NCBI GenBank assembly: GCA_033002965.1
Contig: JAURVB010013816.1
Location: 53,813 to 117,812 of the forward strand
Length of the DNA: 64,000 nucleotides
Source: Piper betle
Lineage: Eukaryota; Streptophyta; Magnoliopsida; Piperales; Piperaceae
Direction of reading: 5' to 3'
Below the pieces are notes generated by a model. It was not told the DNA's origin and did not search any database. It worked only from the letters and a program-made list of their open reading frames with translations. Of this stretch, positions 63,654-64,000 are shown one piece after another. Position numbers and translations under genes: made by a program. The stretch's first letter is position 1; each line of letters opens with the position of its first letter.

Positions 63654-64000
63654 GTATGTGAATTCTATCTCTTTTGTTTTTGTGGTCATCAGAAAAATTC
63701 TACCATCTCCTTTAAAAACACATATACCATCTGTATCTTGTATACCTAAAATCCGTGAGCAAATGAACTCTGATGCAATTAGTTGCAAATATCTGATTGC
63801 TAGCCATTGAGTTTTGAGACAAAAAGAATAAGTCACTGGTAAACATTTTGCCAGCATGCCCTAGATCAGATGATTTAAATTACATTAAGATTGTTACGTG
63901 AAAAAGGTAATTTGCAAAGTTTGTCAGTGAACATGTCTTACAGAATACACATTTCAATGTTGTGTGTAACCAATATTTTGCAGTAGGTGTTGTGATTGTG
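63654..64000 (+). other. ISE2 intron, open at the window edge
   Basis: Begins with the donor GTATGT at 63654. AT-rich, with no further exon recognised up to 64000. Confidence 0.6.

Overview
The window is nuclear DNA from a flowering plant. Genes are split by GT-AG introns, the families are land-plant families (Golgi alpha-mannosidase II, DExH15/ISE2 helicase, type-A response regulator, NPF transporter, PPR, FAR1-related), and AT-rich spacers are packed with plant transposon debris. Very GC-rich first exons in the mannosidase and the helicase fit a monocot better than a eudicot, but that is inference and I do not name a species.

Layout. 1-1695 (+): 3' end of an alpha-N-acetylglucosaminidase gene, followed by a 208-bp tandem duplication. 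4418-4651 (+): a small conserved plant protein. 7442-11043: a hAT-like relic carrying a broken intron-containing fragment of the meiotic AAA+ gene PCH2. 11314-12685: two short non-autonomous hAT-like elements, one with a perfect 8-bp target duplication. 12883-16144: a giant solo LTR. 16916-19215: a truncated related LTR joined to a decayed Copia gag/protease piece that folds back on itself. 20214-21173 (+): dephospho-CoA kinase. 22685-22960: a PPR fragment. 25104-27705 (-): an NPF transporter with two frame breaks. 28266-31524 (-): a second giant solo LTR with an AAAAA target duplication. 34901-39780 (-): Golgi alpha-mannosidase II. 40739-41345: an old TRIM element. 41638-42569 (-): type-A cytokinin response regulator. 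44272-48045 (+): plant coiled-coil protein of unknown function. 51447-57885: a FAR1/MULE-type pseudogene split by a 4.2-kb solo LTR (GAAGG duplication), which itself holds a tandem TRIM array. 58405-58890: a 32-bp minisatellite. 59345-63653 (+): N-terminal half of the plastid RNA helicase ISE2, running off the window.

The host genes are unrelated housekeeping or signalling genes (glycan trimming and turnover, CoA synthesis, peptide/nitrate-type transport, cytokinin feedback, plastid RNA metabolism) and show no sign of acting as a cluster. The notable content is in the mobile fraction: gene-fragment capture, nested insertions that can be ordered in time, tandem TRIMs, and several giant LTRs without any internal region.

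Three host genes (NAGLU, NPF, mannosidase II) each need one or two single-base corrections to read through, whereas the kinase, response regulator, coiled-coil gene and ISE2 splice cleanly. This could be real decay or base-level assembly error. I found no tRNA, rRNA, CRISPR or prokaryote-like system.
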